Shown in pieces: positions 30,219-41,765 of a stretch of 64,000 bases of DNA. This DNA is from Isoetes taiwanensis (lineage: Eukaryota > Streptophyta > Lycopodiopsida > Isoetales > Isoetaceae), in contig JAJEKV010000027.1 of the NCBI GenBank assembly GCA_021234155.1, positions 17,208,891-17,272,890 on the forward strand, given 5' to 3'. Below the pieces are notes generated by a model. The model had not been told where the DNA came from. It ran no database searches and was given only the letters and a program-made list of their open reading frames with translations. The position numbers and the translations under genes are program-made. Numbering within the stretch: the first letter of the stretch is position 1; each line of letters starts with the position of its first letter.

Positions 30219-31833
30219 TGTGACGCTCCCATAATATATACGACCCTCGGACGTATACATACGGGGACTTTCCCCTCCCATGGCGATCATCTCACCATGA
30301 GCAGGGCCCTCCGTCTGTTCGGCCATCTATGAAATGAGGCCCGAAGAAGGACACGAAGGGGTCATTCGGCCCACGCCTTCAATGGGACTCCTACGTCGCG
30401 GAAGCATGAATACAAGGGTTAGCACACAGCACGAATATACATAAATAACCACCACGAAGGGTGGCGCATCCATCCAATATACCAACGGCATAGAATATGC
30501 ATCTAATCCTAAGAAAACACCCAAACCCCGTGCTCTACCCCGCCTCGGACTCTCCGGGGGATCGGTGACCGGGGGCCTCAAGAGATCAGGCAGACCGAGT
30601 CTTGGCATGGCGTTATCGGCATAGAACATTGGCTAGGGTTGTCCACTCCATCCGCCCCTCCTGTGCACACTTTGCAGATGGGTCAATTCACGCTATGGCT
30701 TTGCTATAGCCTTCCGGAGACGCAAACTCAGGGCATCACCCTCTGAGCCTACTCCAGGTTCATGACGCCTGGTCCGATGAGGCGTGGTCGGAAGCGTCCC
30801 TTCCGAGAATCCGCGGTGGTTCCATGGGTGAGCTAGAGAATACGTGCCGCATCAGTGACCCCCGCATCCGTACCCGACTTACTCACCCTAAATCTACTCA
30901 AAGTGCAAGGTGCTCCATACGGATCACACCTCTACACCCAGGGAGTGTCAGACCCATACCCGGTCCTCTACGTGACCGGCTATCAGGCCTAGCCCACTGT
31001 AGGAGTCTCAGGAGCCTTGTATGCTCGTGCAAGACCCCACCCCTCATGTCACCACTGTGTTCCTTGTCTGGTGCTAAGCCAGACCATAGCATCTAGGACC
31101 CGGTGGGTTCTTGTGCACAGGCCGCAAACTAATGGGACTTTACAGGGCGCTATCTAGGAGCATACTACTGTACACGGTTCAGAGGCCTCTACCCCCCCGT
31201 AATCCCCCCCGTTTCAGAGTCAGATCAAACAAAGAATTAACAATCCATCCTTTCAGAGTAAGAATCAAAATTGAATATAAAGAGAACTTGTTTGTACAAT
31301 CAAGGGTTAGTCTCTATGATTGAATTGCAAAGAGAACAGAGAAAGACGGACACGACCAAGTGTTAACTAGAATTCACATAGCCACCTACCTGAATTCTGG
31401 CTGGACTCATTCCCATGGGGCCTCCATCTCCTCGGCGGTTGAAGATTCAAATGTGGGCTTCACAGGGGACGACCGGTATGGTGGTTCTCTGCAGTGGTTG
31501 ATGGCGCCAGCGGCCCGCCTTCCTTGGTCGATCTTCAGGAGTCAATCCCAGGGATAGGGGTCAAGTTGGCATCCAAACTTGGCAACCCCCATGCTGCCCA
31601 ATCGATTGGGGCAGGTGGCGCCTTCCCAATTGGTAATTATCCTAATTTCCTAGGTTATAAGTTATTATTATTAATGTGTTAAATTAGCATAGCTAATTTA
31701 ATCCTTTGTAAGGTAACCCCCTAGGTTGCAATTAAGTTCCCATACCCCCATGGTAGTGTACCTTTAGGGAGTGACGTGCTTGTATTTGTACGTGTCCCGT
31801 ATAGTAGACCGTATAAATACGTGGAACGTCACA
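30219..31833 (-). repeat. E2 3' LTR
   Basis: 1615 bp, TGTGACG to CGTCACA. Partner of 41766-43376. The final ~275 bases (31559-31833) look identical to the partner, while the first 1.3 kb differs by many small changes. Contains the LTR-shared block TCCACTCCATCCGCCCCTCC at 30643-30662. Confidence 0.95.
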
Positions 31834-31850
31834 TTCTCCCTCCTTAAAAA
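31834..31850 (-). other. E2 polypurine tract
   Basis: The minus strand reads TTTAAGGAGGGAGAA immediately before the 3' LTR, the expected primer for plus-strand DNA synthesis. E3 has a similar tract (AAGGTGGGGAGAA). Confidence 0.8.
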
Positions 31851-32353
31851 TAATCTTTGTCCTCGGCATTAGGATTAGCTAATTGAATACCTATACGAAA
31901 AAAATCGAATTAGAGAATGAAGTTAAGAATATAACATTAATACGTTGAGATTATAGTAATTTGGATAGTAATACATTGAAGTTAAAATATCAAAGTACAA
32001 GCACGCTCGATACAAACTTATGATCAAAGGAGTTTAGGACCGGAGTCCGATTTAAAACATTCTGACAACAAAATTCATACATGTAGACAAAACCAATACG
32101 GGACAAGTTGGGTCATCAGCAACCCTCTATACAAGGCAGGTGACGACTTGTTCATTGGCCTGCACAGAAGCATATACCCGTAGGTTAATAATATGATTAA
32201 GTTGTGGTTGAAGGGACCACCCCCTGCAAATAAAAGAAAAAGTATCTAGAAGGGAATCTATCATGTGTACGGCTTGCAATTCATTGTGGCATGAGGAATG
32301 GTTCAGTTCCTCGTATAGCCGGAATGAACGCAGTCTATTTACTAGATGCCTTC

Positions 32354-34153
32354 TTAGCAATTCGCGGTCATGTCAACATCAACAATACACCACGTCCTAG
32401 AGAACACGAAGGTGATCTCATCATCGGTTATTACTATCATATACGATGCGTCTACCCCTCTAAAACATGATTCTCGGTCAATCAAGCCTTCAAGCTTACC
32501 GCCGGGAGCGGGGTTGATAGCATCGTTGATGGTGCGGCCTTGAGATTCCCGCATGAAGTCCGGATAGTGCTTCTCAAGGTCTATCTTCATCACCCAGGTA
32601 GCATCTTCAACTGGTAAGTGCTTCCACTTGACCAAGTATTGCAACATTTGAGTCCTTCTGGTCTGTTTGTAAGCTCGATCAAGAAGAGCTTCGGGCACTA
32701 TTTCCAGCTGCTCTTCAGTCATTTCTAGGAGGGTAGGGGTATCCAAAACCTCCTCTGGATCAGGGGTGTGTTGCTTCAGAAGACTCACGTGAAAGACCTT
32801 GTGGATCTTCAAGCGGGGTGGCAAGTCCAAGCGATATGCCTGTTCTCCCACACGTTCAGTAATCATGAACGGCCCAGCCCATCTGGGTGCCAACTTCTTA
32901 CAGTTACCAATTTTAAGCTTGGCTTGTTTTACTTTGATCTTAAGCCAAACTGACTCACCCACCTGGAAGATTCGTGGGGTTCGGTGCTTATCCGCTAGAC
33001 TCTTCTGACGACTGCGTGCGGCCAATAAGTAACCCCGAACTTCTTCCACCAAGGCCTGCATTTCTAAAAGGAGTTGTTGAGAGACCTCCACTTTAGAAAC
33101 AGGATTATGCCATGTGTCTGGAGTAAGACATTGATAGCCATAATTTATCATGAAGGAGACATTCTAGAAGACTCCCGCTTTTGTAATTGTTGTAGGCTTA
33201 ATTCTACTAAGTAAATATAATCCGCCCATTGTGACTGTTTACTCCATACATAGCTTCTTAGCATATCTTCGATAATACGATTGACACGTTCTGTTTGACC
33301 ATCTGTCTGAGGATGGTAGGCTGTACTCATGGCAAGCTTGGTCTGGATGGTGGCGAAGAAATCCTTCCGAATGCAATCGACAAACTTAGGATCCCCTGCC
33401 GGATACAATTACTCTCGTATCCCGTGCAACCTGAAAATTTCCTTTGCAAAGAGCAAGGCGGTGTCGAGGGCGGTGTCCGTGGGCGGCGAGGCGGCGAAGT
33501 GAGCCATCTTTGATAATTTGTCGACCCACGACCATTAAGGCATCATACCCACGGAGAGCAATGGGAAGCCCCACAATGAAATCCATGGTTATGACTTCCC
33601 ACTTGGCGTTGGGCACATCCAAAGGTTGCAACTCCCCAGGAACTCTTAATTGCTCCGCCTTGGTTTGCTGACAAACCTGACACTGTTTGATGTACCTAGC
33701 AATATCCTTCTTCATGGAAGGCCAAAAATAGCTGGAGCGGATCTTAAAGTAAGTTTTCATAAAACCCGCATGTCCTGCTATAGGGCTGTTGTGTGTGTCA
33801 TGGAGAATCGCTTTTCGCACCCACAAGTCATTTGGAACACACAACTTATCTTTGTAATATAATAAATTGCCCTCCTTCTTATATGAACGGAATGCCTCAC
33901 GTTCTCTATCGGTACGGGCTTCCCTACCCAAACTTTCCCAAATATTACAGAATTCGGGATCTGTGGCCAAGGTCTGCTCTATCTGCTTCCCAAACTCGCT
34001 GGTGAGTGTGGAAATGGCATTACAATGGGTGCGGGTTATGAAGGGATGACGTGACAAAGCATCCGCAACCACATTGTGCTTTCCTGGCTTGTATACAATC
34101 TCGAAGTCATATTCCTCGAGGAATTCCATCCATCTTCGCTGACGGAGATTCAA
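32354..34153 (-). pseudogene. E2 RNase H end, integrase and C-terminal chromodomain-like module, frameshifted
   Basis: Inserts the cDNA into the host chromosome. The frame from 34153 starts in the end of RNase H (QRRWMEFLEEYDFEIVYKPG, VVADALSRHP). It then has the integrase HHCC zinc-binding region (HDTHNSPIAGHAGF ... CQVCQQTK), the first catalytic Asp in TMDFIVGLP and a degraded stretch near 33400. It resumes with AMSTAYHPQTDGQTERVNRI carrying the catalytic Glu. From 33151 the third frame gives the SH3-like GPF/KVFHVSLLK region. A chromodomain-like end follows at about 32560-32710 (LQYLVKWKHLPVEDATW). The first aromatic-cage residue of classical chromodomains is not obvious; the two Trp are present. 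At least two frame changes occur, near 33400 and 33150. Confidence 0.9.
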
Positions 34154-35318
34154 ATTTGGCTGGGTGGATAGATAGCGGAGACTCTGATGATCCGTATCCA
34201 GCTGAAATCTTCTACCAAGAAGGTAGTGTCTCCAAATACGAGAGCACGCATAACCGCTAGCAACTCCCGATCATGGGTAGGATATCGCTGCTCGCATCGT
34301 TCATCTTCTTTGAATCATAAGCAACAACTCTCCCCCTCGCATTAAGACACCACCGTAGCTATCTTACTCGCATCGGTGGCTACCGATTTATCCTTTTCCG
34401 GATCGTGCAAGGTAAGGACCGGTGCGATGTTAAAGCATCCTTGAGTTTCCGAAAGCCGACTTGGACTTTTGTTTTCCAATGTTCCATCCAATCCTTTACT
34501 TTCTCATGCCTTGTGAGATTAGTAAGAGGTGCGGCAATTGTTGCAAAATCCTGACAAATTTCCGATAATATCCTGCGAGTCCCAAGAAACTCCTGACCTC
34601 AAACATTAGCTGGAATGGGCCAATCCTTTTGCTTCTATCTTAGCCGGATCTGTAGCAATTCCTTCTTCCGAGATAATATGCCCCAAATAGTCTACCCTGA
34701 GTGGCTTAACTTGCATTTAGAGAACTTGGCAAAGAGCTGATGGCGCCTCGGCTTTTGCAAAGCTAATCGAAGATGTTGTTCATGTTGCTGCAAGGTTTTA
34801 CTATAGATGAGAATGTCATCAAAGAAAATGACAACAAAGTCATCCAAGTATTGGCGAAGATGTCATTCATCAACCGCATAAACGTTGCGTGGGCGTTGGT
34901 CAATCCAAAAGGCATGACAAAGAATTCAGAATGCCCATATCCGGGTACAAAAAAGCGGACTTATGGATGTCCTGTTCCTTAATCCTTATCCGATGGTACC
35001 CGAGCGCAAATCAATCTTTGAGAAATATTTTGCTCCTTGTAACCGGTCCATAAGATCATCTCGCCTAGGCAAAGCATAGCGATTCTTGATGGTATGCTTA
35101 TTGAGTTGCCTATAATCAATACACATCCTTAAGGAGCCATCTTTCTTCTTGACAAAAAGAATAGGAGCACCAAAGGGTGAAACACTGGGCCGAATAAACC
35201 CCACATTCAGTAACTCTTGTAGCTGTTTCTTAAGCTCTGCTAACTCCGGAGGACTCATTCGGTACGGGGCTTTGCTGGTAGGCTTAGTACCCGGTTCAAG
35301 AGTTATCTCACATTCCAC
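34154..35318 (-). pseudogene. E2 reverse transcriptase and RNase H, frameshifted
   Basis: Copies element RNA into DNA. The frame from 35318 carries [60 protein letters not shown] and [10 protein letters not shown], the first catalytic Asp motif of Ty3/gypsy RT. It is lost at about 34990. Further left the minus strand of 34790-34870 reads [17 protein letters not shown], the YXDD-box region in its FFDD form. RNase H sequence (TDHQSL-like) lies near 34150-34260. The intervening frames contain several stops and small deletions. Confidence 0.85.
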
Positions 35319-36094
35319 CCCTCTAAAAGGAGGAAGCTTGTGGATCTCATCTGGAAAAAGATCGCTAAATTCTCGAAGAAGGGTAGCAATGTCCGATGGT
35401 AAAGCGTCGACACTTGTCGCTGTTTGGAGTCCGACTCAATGGAAGCAAGTTTAATGAGGCAAAGAAGTTCATTCCTGCGCATAGCTTTTCCTAGCTGCTT
35501 TACTGACATTGACTGCATGACGGAGTGTAATGAATCACCTTTTATCGTCACACGTGCTCCATTAGCGGCGTTGAAGGTGACCTCCCGCTTCTCGCAGTCT
35601 ATGTGGGCCCTGGCAGACGCTAAAAACTCCATTCCCACAATAAGATCATATTTGCCAATGTCCATTAGCTCGGCACCCAAGGCAATTGGTGCACCTGGCA
35701 ACTGCATTTTAAGGTTAATACGGCGGCCATGAGTGTGTCTGATCTTACCGCTAGCTAATGTGACTGGCTTAGGTCGGGATTTCAACGTTTCCAGCTGCAG
35801 TACCTGGGCCATTCTAGGAGAAGCAAAATTATGTGTACTACCCGTGTCCATCAAAATTATGAAGGGCTTACTGTCTACTTGGCCTATTGTAGAAATAACA
35901 GAAGGCTGACTTTCAGCGTTGCCTGTTTCTATAGCGGCAAGAATATGAGACGCACCATGAATGTACTTTCGGGAGCCTCGTCTTCCGCAGCAGCAAGTTG
36001 GACTCCAAATCTTCCCAATCCAGTCGGCCATGGCCGGTTGAGCGATCAAGGTGGACGACGGCAATTTCGCATGAAGTGTCCAGGCCTCATGCAC
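35303..36094 (-). CDS. E2 aspartic protease region
   Basis: Retropepsin-like protease of the polyprotein. The open frame has [20 protein letters not shown] with an intact Asp-Thr-Gly active site, [20 protein letters not shown], and [20 protein letters not shown]. It overlaps the RT frame (ending 35318) by 16 bases in another frame, which implies either ribosomal frameshifting or a lost base. gag lies upstream after a broken linker (36095-36226). Confidence 0.82.
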   Translation of the reverse strand: MHEAWTLHAKLPSSTLIAQPAMADWIGKIWSPTCCCGRRGSRKYIHGASHILAAIETGNAESQPSVISTIGQVDSKPFIILMDTGSTHNFASPRMAQVLQLETLKSRPKPVTLASGKIRHTHGRRINLKMQLPGAPIALGAELMDIGKYDLIVGMEFLASARAHIDCEKREVTFNAANGARVTIKGDSLHSVMQSMSVKQLGKAMRRNELLCLIKLASIESDSKQRQVSTLYHRTLLPFFENLAIFFQMRSTSFLLLEGWNVR

Positions 36095-36226
36095 TGTAGC
36101 ATGCCTTATCCCGGCCGGAGCTGTTCTCCCGGCCTCTTTAGGAATGGACCGTAAGAGGCCCCCCCAATTTCCTTACCAAAGATTGTTCTCGCTTATCCGG
36201 GCGTGCTAAAAGCAACTTTCTTCTCC

Positions 36227-37248
36227 TCAAGGCCCATAGGAATTGTCTTTGAGAGGGCCCCGGACTTGGCTTAACGGGTTTGTAAGGTGTGGACGGCCGT
36301 GGCTGGCTCGCGAGTAAGGAGCGGTCGCGGATCTTCGGCTCCTTGGCGTATCTTCCTCAAGGCTTAATGCCTTAGCTTCCGCCTCTGCTACTGACTTTGG
36401 GTCGATAGCCTTGACCATTCGTTTAATAGATGGGGCCAACCCTTCAATGTAGCCCTCTACTGCTCTTTTCTCATTCATTCCTGGCACATACAACCTCAAA
36501 CGCATGAATTGGCCGCTGTAGGCCTGCGGACATGCCCTTCCGCTCCAACCTCAGAGAAGGTCTGAATCTGTTGGCATTTGTGCGCACGAGGCACGTAATG
36601 CGATTTAAAAGCCTTAGCAAACTTCCTGAACTTGCATCTGCTCCTATCCAGGTGTTTAGCTCTGGCGTAACCCTTCCACCAAATACGGGCAGCTCCGGTA
36701 AGGTTCGTGGTGGCGACCTTCCCTGTATCTTTCTCCGTCATTCCATAGGACTTCCCGAATTCCTTCATTTCGTCCAACCAAGATTCCGCATTCAAGCCTC
36801 CTCTGGATTTCCCATCAAACTGAGCCAACTTCCGGTTCTTCCATATACTAGTGATAGCTGTATCAACAGTTTTTCGGTATTCCTTATCCTTACGCCTTGA
36901 ATGGTCACTGTCCGATAACGAGGAACCCGAAGAACCCGAAGTGGTTGAATGTGAGGAAGCGGCGCTATCCTTAGAGGAACTTCGATGACGCTTAGCATGA
37001 GTCCTCCTCTGTACAGGTACAGGGCTAGCTCTGGGAGGAGATGGCTGTTGTGCAGGTGGACTCAATGGTCGCGGAGGTAATTCCGGTCCGTCCTCCTGAG
37101 TATGTGGCAGTGGATTGGTATGCAACACATAAGCCTGTAACTCGCCGAGTTGCCTTTTCATTAACATCAATTCCTGTTCAGGGGTGAGCCTACTGGCGTT
37201 GGAGGGTGTTTGCCAAGCGGCGTTACGTACACCGTCTATAGGAGTCAT
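36227..37248 (-). pseudogene. E2 gag, one frameshift
   Basis: Capsid protein. ATG at 37248 (MTPIDGVRNAAW). A Ser-rich low-complexity region is followed by SWLDEMKEFGKSYGMTEKD and AARIWWKGYARAKHL. The frame is lost near 36530 and the conserved MRLRLYVPGMNEKRAVEGYI continues in another frame to 36227. It is homologous to E1 gag (869-1815). A zinc knuckle is not evident. Confidence 0.87.
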
Positions 37249-37480
37249 TCATGAATATATAAGCAGATTTACATTAATGTGCAATCCCTTTTTAAGTTAA
37301 TTGAACAAAAGTATATACAAACAGAAGACAATATTTGTATTTCATTCAAGTTGATTATAACAACGGGTTGATTGATACATGGATTGAGACAAAAGTAGGT
37401 ATGATACAATGGGAACTTTTAAAGTTCTACTGGCACACAGCGTAACCACAACAACGAAAACATAACGGAAGAGACCAAGC

Positions 37481-37969
37481 TTAGGGGTTGGCGAAGGGGT
37501 ACAGGATCGCGTAGCGGGTACTCTCCCGTACAGCTCGGACGAGTTTATAGCGTGCCCAGGCTTGGACAATGATTGCTTGGTACTCCCATGTTGGGCTGAT
37601 AATCAGAAGGTTAAAGAGCCTTCGCATCGCATAAAAGAGTTGCCAAAGATGGTCGTTGGCGTCCTCGAAGGCTTCGTGCCTGGTCATATTCCAATAGTCC
37701 CAGGTACGACACAGGGTCATCTTCAGATCCTCGAAAGCTCGATCCCTGAGGATGTTAACTATCTCTAGCCCTTTGTCAGGGTCATAGAGTTCCCCTGGTG
37801 GCGGTGGTTCGGTTTCATAGCCTTCCTCCCACTCTGGATATTCACCATATCTCTGGCCATAGTCCTGGTCTGGCGGCCCGGGATCGTCTCTCCTAACCAT
37901 GTCGGTGATTCTTTCCTCATACTCCCAAATGGTTTCCTCTGCAACATAGTTGGAGTGAATAGAGAACAT
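37481..37969 (-). CDS. E2-specific small ORF, unknown function (162 codons)
   Basis: Open frame between the accessory gene and gag. It is acidic at the N-terminus (EETIWEYEERITDMVRRDDP), then Tyr/Pro/Glu-rich, then helical and Trp-rich (TLCRTWDYWNMTRHEAFEDA, LWQLFYAMRRLF). No counterpart fits in E1, where gag starts about 140 bases from the end of the accessory frame. Not recognised; could be an extra accessory protein or a relic. Confidence 0.45.
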   Translation of the reverse strand: MFSIHSNYVAEETIWEYEERITDMVRRDDPGPPDQDYGQRYGEYPEWEEGYETEPPPPGELYDPDKGLEIVNILRDRAFEDLKMTLCRTWDYWNMTRHEAFEDANDHLWQLFYAMRRLFNLLIISPTWEYQAIIVQAWARYKLVRAVRESTRYAILYPFANP

Positions 37970-38158
37970 TTTGTAATTCCACTATACCCTAAACTTTAAT
38001 GCTTTGGAAGAGGATGTCATAAAAAAACAATTTAGTTATACTCATCAAGAAAACTTTGTATTTAATAAGTAGATAAGGTACACATTTTCCAATATGGTTT
38101 AAACAATTGCCAATCCAAAATCTCATAAATACATGTATATATATATAGTACTCTTAGT

Positions 38159-39585
38159 TCAGGAACTAGGCCCTGCCTCTTTATCCTTAGCCCTAGGAGG
38201 TGGGGGAGGCGGTCGGTGTCGCAGCAGAGCTACCCCAGGGTCCACTGTGGCCGCCGCAACAGATGCAACCTCTGGTGGATAGGCAACGGCCAATGGGGCT
38301 GCCGTGAGGAGCTTCATGCCCATCCAAGGCGCAATATCTTGGCCCAAGGCCGTAAGGGCAAGATCCCGTCGTACGAGTACATACGTAAACGTACGATAGG
38401 GAAGCTTCTTGTGGCCGGCGAGTGTAGAAAGTGCACGGAGGGCCCACCATGAAGCTTCAGCCTCTGGCCCTAAGTCCCGGGCTATGAAGAGAACTTGCCC
38501 GTATTTGAAGGCCGACAAAAAGAAACGGGTGAGGTGGTTACCGAGCACCTTCCCTTGCGGAGTTTCAGATGCGGCCACTTCCTTATCCAAGTCCATGGGG
38601 ACTTCTTCCTCCTTGAGCTCCTGTTGCTCCTCCTTCTTATGCGCAGGGTTATGATATAAATCTTCACCCTCATCATCTGAGCCGGAGGGAACCTCAACCA
38701 TATTGATGTTTGGGACATGAGGTCCCATAGCCGTGAAGGCATCTGGTGCAGGTTGCGTGGTGCAGGTTGGCGAAGCGAAGCTGGTTCCTGCATCACAAAG
38801 TCGCGAAGACGTAATAGAGTCTCCGCCGGCTCTAGGGTCTCCTGACGGAACTGCAGCAGCTGGTGCACCTCCGGAGGAAGCTCGGTAGAAGTGAAGTCGA
38901 TGAAATCATCCATACAATACTCCGCAAGCTCATAAAGTACATGGTCTTTGCGCTTGCGTCTAAATCCGGCCACCACGTGATACGTCCAGATAATATCATC
39001 CAAGAGAAGGTATTCCTGCCCCTGGTGATAAATAACTGGAAGGCCGTCTAACCCTGACAAGCCTATAGATTGGTCACGGCGCGGTGGTAGCTCCTCTGCT
39101 AGCTCTTTCCAACGGGCAAAGTCGCCCATCCCTATATGCTCGTCATCCCCCTCCTCGGAGGATTCTGGCAGCTTGCCCTTCTCTCGCCCGGCAGGTTTCA
39201 TCCTCAACGTATTGGTCCATGAGGATGGCTAGAGCGAAAAGTAGCTTCCGAGATCTGCTGCCCTCGATCTTTGGACCACCGGTAGGTGTTTACCCCATCG
39301 GAGTTTCCCCTTCAAGACGTCATAGGCATGTGTGTCCCCGCCTAGCATCTGCCTAACTATCTCCCGCTCCAAATACAAGTGGGGAGGATCCCCTAGAGGA
39401 ATACACAGAGGAAGCATTTCCTCCATGTAAAAGTCAAGGAATCCGGCATAGTCCGGATGCCGCTGCATGTTGGCAAGGAGGTCTATGCGTTGGCATAGCA
39501 AAGGCTGCAGCAGGTCGAAGGGAACCTGTGGATCCCATTTCTCTCCATCAAGGTACCAGGCAGCAAGGTCGGCGGCGGCAGCCAT
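38159..39585 (-). pseudogene. E2 accessory frame homologous to E1 accessory frame, one stop and one frameshift
   Basis: ATG at 39585 (MAAAADLAAWYL). A TAG stop at 39229-39231 interrupts the first part, after which the same frame continues with DQSIGLSGLDGLPVIYHQGQ, EYLLLDDI and DDFIDFTSTELPPEVHQLL. A frameshift near 38740 leads into a third part with FFLSAFKYGQVLFIARDLGP, FTYVLVRRDLALTALGQDI and a proline-rich end. All three parts have the same order and partial similarity to the E1 frame at 1959-3479. Function unknown. It sits directly downstream (element sense) of the H3 fusion gene. Confidence 0.7.
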
Positions 39586-39788
39586 GGCGCTAGAAGGGAG
39601 GAGAGAGGAAAAGAAGCGTTTAAAATAACCCTACAGTCCCCTTTTAAACCCTCTTAATAAAGCTGACGTCAGCATTTTATTTTAAATTTAACATGGAAAA
39701 AACATTAAACTTTTAATTCAAAATGAAAGCTTCTTTATTAATTATCACAAAAAAAAAATATGTACAATTGCGGATCCCCGCAAGTAGG

Positions 39789-41018
39789 CTAAGGTTGCTC
39801 CCCCCGTATCCTACGGGCGAGGGCCAAATCCTTAGGCATTATGGTGACCCTCTTTGCGTGGATAGCGCAAAGGTTGGCATCACCAAAAAGTGCTACCAAG
39901 TAGGCTTCAGCAGCCTCTTGGAGCGCCAAAATTGCAAAGGTCTGGAAACGGAGATCGGTCTTAAATTGCTGTGCGATCTCCCGTACCAGCCTCTGAAAAG
40001 GCAGCTTCCTGATCAGAAGGTCCGTGGACTTCTGAAATTTGCGGATCTCCCGCAATGCCACGGTACCGGGTCGGAACCGATGAGGCTTCCGCTGTGGCCG
40101 AGGCCCTGACGATGTTGGCACCGTCTTAGCCCCAGCAACCGGCCGGGAGTTATCCACTCTCTGCTGCCTCCGGTCGGAGCTGGTCTTCTTCCCAAAAGCC
40201 CCGACAGTCTTTAACTTATCCTTGTATTGACTGCCGGCCTTATGGGCAACTCCCTTCCTTCGGAGCTTAACGGTCGGATGCGTCGGTTTTGGGTTCGAGC
40301 CACTCCCAGATGCACCTCCTCCCTGTTGGTCCCGCTGATCTTGTCGGTCCCGCTCCTCTTGCTCCAACTTCTCGCGCTCTTCCCGAGCTCTCCTTAGGTC
40401 TTCTTGGATCTGAGCAAAAAGTTGGGCTGCGGCACGGCGATTAAGTTCAGCGTGGTACCTTTGTGGCCGCAGACCCATATCTATCTGAATAGTGGTCAGA
40501 TAGTCTATGCTAATGTCGGGGATCTCTCCCCAGACAAAGCTGTTGGAACCCTCATGCCAGTGGTATGGGGGAACCTCAATGGCTCTGCCATCGATGACGG
40601 CAAAGCCGTCTCCGAGGTACCGGTACTCCCTACCCCGGGCTGCTGTGTCAGACCGCTCAATTTCCCGGTGGTCGTCTTCCCTGGCAAAACCCCTAATCCG
40701 GTCGGCCTCCGTCCTGACATCTTCTTCCTCCGTATGGCCTTCCTGTTCGGGAGGATAAAATTTGATGAGCATCATCACCATGTCAGGTTGCTCAACAAGG
40801 GTATATGGGAGCTGGCGTAGGTTCAGCCGGATGAGGAATGGCTCTGAGAAGTGATAGACAGGATATGGAATCCTATCGTTGTTCTCAAACCTATTGACCA
40901 GCTCATCCAACAAGATGTCGATGAGGGCTGGGTCAGTAGCCATGTGCTTAGCAATCATGGCGTAGATCTCCACGATGCTCATGGTGGTTGGATCTGGAGC
41001 GCTCTTGGTGATGGCCAT
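39789..41018 (-). CDS. Histone H3-fold fusion protein carried by retrotransposon E2 (409 aa)
   Basis: Uninterrupted frame. The first ATG is at 41018 ([10 protein letters not shown]); codons further upstream to 41162 are open but lack ATG. Residues 1-~300 form a novel domain with [20 protein letters not shown], an [20 protein letters not shown] segment, an Arg/Glu-rich helix and a Gly/Ser linker. Residues 311-409 are a near-canonical H3 core with no gaps: [86 protein letters not shown] and RRIRGEQP. By eye about 83 of 99 positions equal canonical H3. Residues of the H3-H3' interface (Cys110, His113, Asp123 equivalents) are kept. The H3 tail (residues 1-36) is absent, so the known tail marks cannot be placed on it. 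Likely nuclear and able to pair with H4; function inferred. Confidence 0.92.
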   Translation of the reverse strand: MAITKSAPDPTTMSIVEIYAMIAKHMATDPALIDILLDELVNRFENNDRIPYPVYHFSEPFLIRLNLRQLPYTLVEQPDMVMMLIKFYPPEQEGHTEEEDVRTEADRIRGFAREDDHREIERSDTAARGREYRYLGDGFAVIDGRAIEVPPYHWHEGSNSFVWGEIPDISIDYLTTIQIDMGLRPQRYHAELNRRAAAQLFAQIQEDLRRAREEREKLEQEERDRQDQRDQQGGGASGSGSNPKPTHPTVKLRRKGVAHKAGSQYKDKLKTVGAFGKKTSSDRRQQRVDNSRPVAGAKTVPTSSGPRPQRKPHRFRPGTVALREIRKFQKSTDLLIRKLPFQRLVREIAQQFKTDLRFQTFAILALQEAAEAYLVALFGDANLCAIHAKRVTIMPKDLALARRIRGEQP

Positions 41019-41282
41019 AGGGAATAGTGAGGCGCTGGCAGCGAAGAGGATGGCAAAGGGGGCGCTGAGATGCACAAGGCACAAGGGCGCAGGATCAAGG
41101 TCCGGTCTGGTGGCGATGGCGGAGGGCGGCTCAGGCGGTTGGAGGCGAAGAAGCAAAAGCAAATGACAGAAAATGGTTTGCTAAACGGCCAATTAACTTT
41201 TAAAATTTCAAAATTTTTTCCTTATTAACTTCAAAATTTTATTATTAAAAAAATATCTTTTATGGAAATACGCGCCACATAT

Positions 41283-41465
41283 CTGGTCGGGCGCCGATGG
41301 CATTATACTGGGTTTTACGCCGACCGGGTGTCGCCGAAATGCAAGCGGCGCCCGAGTTGACCTGGCGGGTCCGCGTTGACTCGAGTCTGACGGGTCGGGC
41401 GCCGACAGCATTTCGGGCGCTTCTAACTTGACTGCAAAGCGACAAAAAGCAAGCGGCGCCCGAAT
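41283..41465. repeat. E2 leader stem-loops (two GGCGCC palindromic units)
   Basis: Two imperfect hairpins between the H3 fusion ORF and the primer site. Unit 1 pairs TCGGGCGCCGATGGCATT (41285) with AATGCAAGCGGCGCCCGA (~41357). Unit 2 pairs TCGGGCGCCGACAGCATT (~41396) with AAGCAAGCGGCGCCCGA (~41463). The sequence is unrelated to the E1 hairpins, but the location is equivalent. Confidence 0.75.
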
Positions 41466-41751
41466 TCGTTTTTGGGCCTGCCCTTGACTATTTTTCGCCG
41501 AGTTGACTTTTTTTAGGGTAATTCGAAAAGCCCAATCCAATGGAGCCATCATCTTTGTCATTTGAGTTACCCATCGGCACCGCTAGGCCTCCAATCTTGG
41601 CCCCTCCACTTCAAAGCTACAATTTCTTAACTTAACCTAACACCAAACCAAACAACAAAGAGAACTAACGACACATTGACTTAGCCTCCTCCTAACTACC
41701 GTATACGAAGTTAGTGTTTGGCCAGTGCTATGATTTCAACAACCGAAATCA

Positions 41752-41764
41752 CGGCTCGATACCA
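41752..41764 (-). other. E2 primer binding site, altered
   Basis: The minus strand reads TGGTATCGAGCCG next to the LTR. Compared with the Met-initiator site TGGTATCAGAGC of E1 it lacks bases in the middle, so it is either a decayed Met site or another tRNA. Confidence 0.65.
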
Positions 41765-41765
41765 C

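Noticed and set aside
39789-41018. E2 H3-like gene as an ordinary host histone H3 gene overlapped by the element
   Set aside because: The H3 core is fused in frame to ~310 upstream residues, lacks the H3 tail and sits in the slot where E1 has its own H3 fusion, between leader and accessory gene, inside matched LTRs and target duplication.
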